Shown here: positions 6,525 to 10,360 of the stretch, piece by piece
Layout of the letters: each line of letters starts with the position of its first letter
Numbering within the stretch: the first letter of the stretch is position 1
Origin: CAG-103 sp045112425
GTDB lineage: Bacteria > Bacillota > Clostridia > Oscillospirales > Oscillospiraceae
Reading direction: 5' to 3'
Assembly: GCA_045112425.1 (NCBI GenBank)
Contig: JBGUHV010000095.1
Coordinates: 1 to 10,360, forward strand
Length of the DNA: 10,360 nt
Made by a program: the position numbers and the translations under genes
The notes under the pieces: model-generated
Seen by the model: only the letters and a program-made list of their open reading frames with translations
What the model was told of the DNA's origin: nothing
Databases searched by the model: none

Positions 6525-7415
6525 TTACTTGAAATCGAACTCGCTGGGCTCACCGATGGGGCGGTCCAGCAGCTCGGGGTGGGCGAAAATGTGCTTGACG
6601 AGCTTGAGCGAGCGGACGAAATAGAACCCGTCGGCAATGCGCTCATCGAGCGTGCAGCCGAGATCCGCCACGTCGCGGATCTCCTTGTGGCCGTCGGGCA
6701 TGACCATCTCCTCCTTGTGGAGCGTGCCGATGGCGACGACGATGCTGTTCGTGCCGTAATCGTTCAGATGGTGATAGACCGCGGGGCCCTTGATGCTGCC
6801 GAGATTCGTGAGCAGGACGGTGGAATAGTTCGTGTCGCCGTCCGTGAGCGCCTTGGGGTTGACGCCCCAGAAATCGAGCCAGCGGATGATGCGGATGATG
6901 GGCATGAGCAAAATGCGCGGGATCTTGGCGAAGGAGTCGACCACGGCGTCGATGCCGCCGGTGGAGCTCGCGCTCTTTTTCGTCTCCTTCACGTCGCCGG
7001 CGATCTTGCGGCTGAGCGTGTCGAGCGTGTCGGTCTCCTTCGGCACATAGAACATGAGCGACTCCTCGGCATTGTCGGCAAACTTGCGCTTGGCGACGAA
7101 GCCGATGCTGATTTCATACCGCTCATACATGCGGCGACCCTGAATGAAGCGGTTCATCTTCGGGCGCTCGTGGATCATGCGCGCGATGGCCACGATGAAG
7201 CAGTGAAAGAGCGTCGTGCGGTAATCGGGATGCTCGGCGTTCTTGCGCTCGATGAACTTCACGAGCTCGGTCGCGTCGATCTTCTCGTTGACATAGACCT
7301 CCGCCGCCGTGCGCTTGGGCATGATGTGCATCATGATCGTCGTGAGCCCGGGCACGTCGCGCACCCAGCGTCCGTCCCGGCGGTCGCCCCAGCGGCGTTT
7401 ACTGGATTTGTCCAT
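6525..7415 (-). CDS. Stand-alone E2-like (2-oxoacid dehydrogenase catalytic domain) acyltransferase, atypical active site
   Basis: This 296-residue protein resembles the catalytic core of dihydrolipoamide acyltransferases (CAT-like fold). The stretch TVLLTNLGSIKGPAVYHHLNDYGTNSIVVAIG (199-230) matches the core strand region, and TLDERIADG (255-263) aligns with the family's DHRxxDG active-site motif. In that motif the catalytic His is Glu258, while Asp262-Gly263 are kept. There is no lipoyl domain or E1/E3-binding domain, and no E1 or E3 genes are nearby, so it is not an ordinary pyruvate dehydrogenase part. The N-terminus is basic (KRRWGDRRDGRW) and a hydrophobic patch lies near 165-180. Start ATG 7415 has GGAGG 7 bases upstream; an upstream in-frame ATG at 7451 lacks such a site. 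It is the first gene of an operon with a lipoprotein and an acyl-CoA ligase, suggesting acyl transfer from the ligase product. It may instead be structural or use a different mechanism. Confidence 0.85.
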   Translation of the reverse strand: MDKSSKRRWGDRRDGRWVRDVPGLTTIMMHIMPKRTAAEVYVNEKIDATELVKFIERKNAEHPDYRTTLFHCFIVAIARMIHERPKMNRFIQGRRMYERYEISIGFVAKRKFADNAEESLMFYVPKETDTLDTLSRKIAGDVKETKKSASSTGGIDAVVDSFAKIPRILLMPIIRIIRWLDFWGVNPKALTDGDTNYSTVLLTNLGSIKGPAVYHHLNDYGTNSIVVAIGTLHKEEMVMPDGHKEIRDVADLGCTLDERIADGFYFVRSLKLVKHIFAHPELLDRPIGEPSEFDFK

Positions 7416-7460
7416 GCAGATTCCTCCATTTGATTCAAAAAATAAAAACAATCACCTTTC

Positions 7461-7489
7461 ATAATAGAACAAAACCCGCGAAAAGACAA
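7461..7489 (-). promoter_or_regulatory. Probable promoter of the E2-like / lipoprotein / ligase operon
   Basis: On the minus strand TTGTCT (7489-7484, four of six -35 bases), a 17-base spacer and TATTAT (7466-7461, five of six -10 bases) precede the E2-like gene start at 7415 by about 45 bases. The surrounding sequence is AT-rich against a GC-rich background. Confidence 0.6.
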
Positions 7490-7528
7490 GTCAGGACACA
7501 AATTTTGTCGCAGAAATTCAGCAGTGTG

Positions 7529-7557
7529 TTGAAACGGTGTTGAGAATATGATAGATT
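7529..7557 (+). promoter_or_regulatory. Possible promoter of the iron-sulfur flavoprotein operon
   Basis: TTGAAA (7529-7534), a 17-base spacer and TAGATT (7552-7557, four of six) precede the ATG at 7606. The -10 is weak and overlapping AT-rich hexamers could serve instead. It lies back to back with the minus-strand promoter, about 40 bases apart. Confidence 0.4.
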
Positions 7558-7605
7558 ATAAGGTACGGTACGACAACTTTTTGTGTACAAAGGAAGGGAA
7601 AGCTT

Positions 7606-10236
7606 ATGGCACACAGACCGAACATTCTCAAGCTGGCGACGAAGATCAGCCTGGAGAGCATGACCTACACCGGCATCACCTACAACGACCCCGAATACAA
7701 GATTCTCGAGCCGATCATCGACGACGATATGTGCCAGATCATGATGCACATGCGTCTGGAGGCCAACCGCACCGCGGAGGACATCGCCAAGCGCGCGAAG
7801 AAGTCCATCCACCACACGCAGGAGCAGCTCGACAAGCTCTGCAAAACCGGCGCCGTGCGCACCCGCGTGCGCAACGGCAAGACCTATTACTTCTATCCCA
7901 TCTGGGTGCCCGGCATCATGGAGGGCATCATGGCCAACCGCGAGCAGTGCGACAAGTACCCCGTGCTCGGCGAGTGCTTTGAGGAATACACCCGCCGCCG
8001 CGTGAGTATGCTCGCCCCGTTTATGGACGCCGGCATGAACATGATGCGCGTCATCCCCGTGCAGGCCGCGATTGAGAACAACTCCCGCAAGGCCAGCTAT
8101 GACGAGGTGCACCGCCTCGTGGAGAACGCCTGGGCGATCTCCGTGGGCGCCTGCTCCTGCCGCCGCTCCCGCCGCCTGATGGGCGAGGGCTGCGGTCACC
8201 TTGAGGACGACATGTGCATCTACCTCAACGACAACGCGATCAACTACTCCAAGATGGGCGAGCATCGCCTGATCTCCAAGGAGGAGGCCTACGAGATCCT
8301 CAAGCGCGCCGAGCGCAACGGCCTCGTGCACGAGCTGAACGTCGCCCCCGGCTATGAGGACTCCACCGCCATCTGCAACTGCTGCGGCTGCAGCTGCTAC
8401 GCGCTGCGCATCGCGACCTATTTCCGCGCGCCCGACGCCGTGAAGTCGAACTACGTCGCCCGCGTGGACAAGGACAAGTGCGTCGCCTGCGGCCAGTGCG
8501 TGGAAAACTGCCAGGTGAACGCCATGAAGCTCGGCAGCAAGCTCTGCACGGCGGACACGACCATTCCGCGCCCGGACGAGACCGCGCGCAACACCCTGCT
8601 CTGGGGCGGAAAGAACTACAACCCCGATTTTCGCATCAACCGCACGGACGTCGCCGCGGGCGGCACCGCGCCGTGCAAGGCGGCATGTCCCGCGCACGTC
8701 TCCGTGCAGGGCTACGTCGCGCTCGCAAAGCAGGGGCGGTATCTTGAGGCGCTCAAGCTCATCAAGAAGCACAACCCCTTCCCCGCCATCTGCGGCCGCA
8801 TCTGCAACAAGCCCTGCGAGAGCGCCTGCATGCGCGGCGCGCTGGACGCGCCCGTGGCGATCGACGATCTGAAGAAGTTCCTCGCCGAGCAGGACCTCAA
8901 TGCCGAAACGCGCTGGATCCCGCCGATGGAAAACCCGCGCGGCGTCCCCTTCTCCGAGCCCATCGCCGTCATCGGCGCCGGCCCCGCGGGCCTCAGCTGC
9001 GCGTACTACCTGCGCGAGAAGGGCTACCCCGTGACCGTGTTTGAAAAGGAGAAGGTGCTCGGCGGCATGCCCGCGCTCGCCATCCCCTCCTTCCGTCTGG
9101 AAAAGGACGTGCTGAACGCCGAGATCGACGTGCTGCGCCAGATGGGCGTGGCGTTCAAAACCGGCGTGGAAGTAGGGCGCGACGTCTCGCTCGACGACCT
9201 GCGCGCGCAGGGCTTCAAGGCGTTCTTCCTCGGCGTCGGCGCCGGCAAGCCCGGCACCATCGACGTTCCGGGCGCCGACGGCAAGACCGTGTGCTTTGCG
9301 CTCGATATGCTCAAGAAGGTCAATCTCGGCCACAGCCCGAAGCTGGGCGACGATATCGTGATCGTCTCCGGCGGCATCAGCACGAACTTCATCACGCTCG
9401 ACGCCGCCCGCACCGCCGCCGCCCTCGGCGCGAAGCGCGTGACGGTCATTGCCCCCAGAAAGATCGGCACGTTCAGCAACGTGAAGAGCGGCGTCGAGGC
9501 CGCGAAGGAAAACGGCGTGGCGTTCGTCTGCGAGGCCGAGGTCACGGCCATCACCGCCAAGGATGTCGCCTACACGCAAAACGGCGAGGCGAAGAAGGTC
9601 AAGGCCTCCGCCGTGGTCATCGCGATGGACCGCACCGTCGATCTCGGCGGCATCGGTCTGGGTCTGAACGAGAAGGGTCTCGTCGCGGTGAGCGGCGAAT
9701 CCATGCAGACCGCCGTGGCGGACGTGTTCGCCGGCGGCGACGTCGTGACCGGCCCGCGCTATGCGATCAACGCCATTGCCGCCGGCCGCGAGGCCGCGCT
9801 CTCGATCCACCGTTATGTGCACGAGGGTCAGGATCTCCTGCTCGGCCGTGACCACATGGACTACAAGGGTCTCAACCGCAAGGAGGCCGTCATCGACCCG
9901 CAGGCCTACAGCGACGCGCCTCGTCAGGCCGCCGAGCGCCGGGCCGCGAAGGGCAAAAACGCCGCCTGGCGCGACACGCGCGGCGTGCTCACCGCCGAGC
10001 AGGCGAAGACGGAGGCTTCCCGCTGCCTCGGCTGCGGCGTGGCAATGGTGGACGAATACATGTGCGTCGGCTGCGCGATCTGCACCACGCACTGCAAGTT
10101 CGGCGCGATTAAGATGGAGAAGATCTCCGACGAGGGCAACCTGGAGTACTTCCACACCCTCGGCCGCATTGCGACGAATCTGCCGAACAAGCTCTCCTCC
10201 GTCGCCGTGAAGCACATCGGCCGCATCGGAAAGTAA
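7606..10236 (+). CDS. Multidomain iron-sulfur flavoprotein: winged-helix-like/Cys-rich/ferredoxin domains fused to a GltD-like FAD-NAD(P) oxidoreductase
   Basis: This 876-residue protein has several modules. Residues 35-100 look like a winged helix (TAEDIAKRAKKSIHHTQEQL near 56-75). A Cys-rich domain follows with C183, C185, C196, C204 and the cluster CNCCGCSC (257-264). A ferredoxin motif has C292, C295, C298, C302. A GltD-type N-domain has C357, C361, C396, C400, C404, C408, usually two [4Fe-4S]. The FAD site is GAGPAG (457-462) and the closing FAD motif is VFAGGD (707-712). The C-terminal CLGCG and CVGCAICTTHC segments hold C807, C810, C820, C823, C826, C830. The GltD module in relatives moves electrons between NAD(P)H, FAD and iron-sulfur clusters. 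The second nucleotide-binding loop (586-602) departs from the usual GGGNxA pattern. A purine-rich site (AAGGAAGG) is 8 bases before ATG 7606. The protein looks cytoplasmic. A HypA-like gene follows 4 bases after the stop. The physiological partner is unknown; a hydrogenase or other multi-subunit redox complex is plausible. Confidence 0.9.
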   Translation: MAHRPNILKLATKISLESMTYTGITYNDPEYKILEPIIDDDMCQIMMHMRLEANRTAEDIAKRAKKSIHHTQEQLDKLCKTGAVRTRVRNGKTYYFYPIWVPGIMEGIMANREQCDKYPVLGECFEEYTRRRVSMLAPFMDAGMNMMRVIPVQAAIENNSRKASYDEVHRLVENAWAISVGACSCRRSRRLMGEGCGHLEDDMCIYLNDNAINYSKMGEHRLISKEEAYEILKRAERNGLVHELNVAPGYEDSTAICNCCGCSCYALRIATYFRAPDAVKSNYVARVDKDKCVACGQCVENCQVNAMKLGSKLCTADTTIPRPDETARNTLLWGGKNYNPDFRINRTDVAAGGTAPCKAACPAHVSVQGYVALAKQGRYLEALKLIKKHNPFPAICGRICNKPCESACMRGALDAPVAIDDLKKFLAEQDLNAETRWIPPMENPRGVPFSEPIAVIGAGPAGLSCAYYLREKGYPVTVFEKEKVLGGMPALAIPSFRLEKDVLNAEIDVLRQMGVAFKTGVEVGRDVSLDDLRAQGFKAFFLGVGAGKPGTIDVPGADGKTVCFALDMLKKVNLGHSPKLGDDIVIVSGGISTNFITLDAARTAAALGAKRVTVIAPRKIGTFSNVKSGVEAAKENGVAFVCEAEVTAITAKDVAYTQNGEAKKVKASAVVIAMDRTVDLGGIGLGLNEKGLVAVSGESMQTAVADVFAGGDVVTGPRYAINAIAAGREAALSIHRYVHEGQDLLLGRDHMDYKGLNRKEAVIDPQAYSDAPRQAAERRAAKGKNAAWRDTRGVLTAEQAKTEASRCLGCGVAMVDEYMCVGCAICTTHCKFGAIKMEKISDEGNLEYFHTLGRIATNLPNKLSSVAVKHIGRIGK

Positions 10237-10240
10237 AATC

Positions 10241-10360
10241 ATGCACGAGATCGGCATTGTACGCCAGATCGTCCGCACCGTGACGGACTTCGCGCAGCAA
10301 AACGGCATCGGCGAGATCGCCGAGGTCGTGGTGGACTGCGGCGAGCTCTCGCTCGTCGTG
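10241..10360 (+). CDS. hypA: HypA-like hydrogenase nickel metallochaperone (partial, N-terminal 40 residues)
   Basis: The frame from ATG 10241 runs to the window edge. It begins MHEIGIVRQIV and contains VVVDCGELSLVV at 29-40, matching the HypA/HybF N-terminus, in which the amino terminus and His2 bind nickel and a conserved GELS stretch follows. HypA proteins (about 115 residues) deliver nickel to [NiFe]-hydrogenase or urease with HypB. The zinc-binding Cys pairs are beyond the edge. It starts 4 bases after the flavoprotein stop, so they share a transcript; the ribosome site (GGAAAG in the end of the upstream gene) is weak, which suggests translational coupling. Confidence 0.82.
   Translation, partial: MHEIGIVRQIVRTVTDFAQQNGIGEIAEVVVDCGELSLVV

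Noticed and set aside
6509..6646. N-terminal extension of the lipoprotein frame
   Set aside because: The extra 46 residues are a Ser/Pro-rich shadow of the E2-like gene, whereas a ribosome site and signal peptide mark the start at 6508.
7459..10308. A 949-codon open frame on the minus strand opposite the flavoprotein gene
   Set aside because: It is an antisense shadow caused by GC-rich third positions. The product is low-complexity and rich in His, Ala, Val and Arg, while the plus strand encodes clear cofactor motifs.

Overview
The window looks like chromosomal DNA from a GC-rich anaerobic Firmicute of the Clostridia, probably an Oscillospiraceae-type gut bacterium. This is inference from strong AGGAGG-type ribosome sites, GC-rich third codon positions, and clostridial-type proteins (paired ABC exporter halves, iron-sulfur flavoproteins, a HypA-like protein). 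No marker gene fixes the species.

Region 1 (1-3625, minus strand) is a drug-efflux-type operon: a MarR repressor, then two ABC exporter half-transporters. The second half-transporter runs off the left edge. The genes overlap or nearly touch. The marR promoter has a perfect TTGACA -35 box at the centre of a perfect 14-bp inverted repeat, which strongly suggests autoregulation. A second perfect dyad lies just upstream.

Region 2 (about 3735-4064) has no credible gene. It is packed with hairpins and ends in a roughly 147-bp element whose 28-bp inverted ends and central 17-bp palindrome share the same centre. It looks like a non-coding palindromic repeat or MITE-like element and probably also ends the transcript of the next operon.

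Region 3 (4065-7415, minus strand) is a compact three-gene operon: a stand-alone E2-like acyltransferase with Glu in place of the catalytic His, a small secreted lipoprotein of unknown function, and an AMP-forming acyl-CoA ligase. Ligase plus acyltransferase suggests an activate-and-transfer acylation pathway with an unknown substrate. This is the best candidate for an undescribed system here.

Region 4 (7606-10360, plus strand) diverges from region 3. It encodes an 876-residue multidomain iron-sulfur flavoprotein: a winged-helix-like N-terminus, a Cys-rich domain, a ferredoxin domain, a GltD-like FAD/NAD(P) module and a C-terminal ferredoxin-like domain. Four bases after its stop begins a HypA-like nickel-chaperone gene, cut by the right edge. 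This points to a redox or hydrogenase-related operon continuing past the window.
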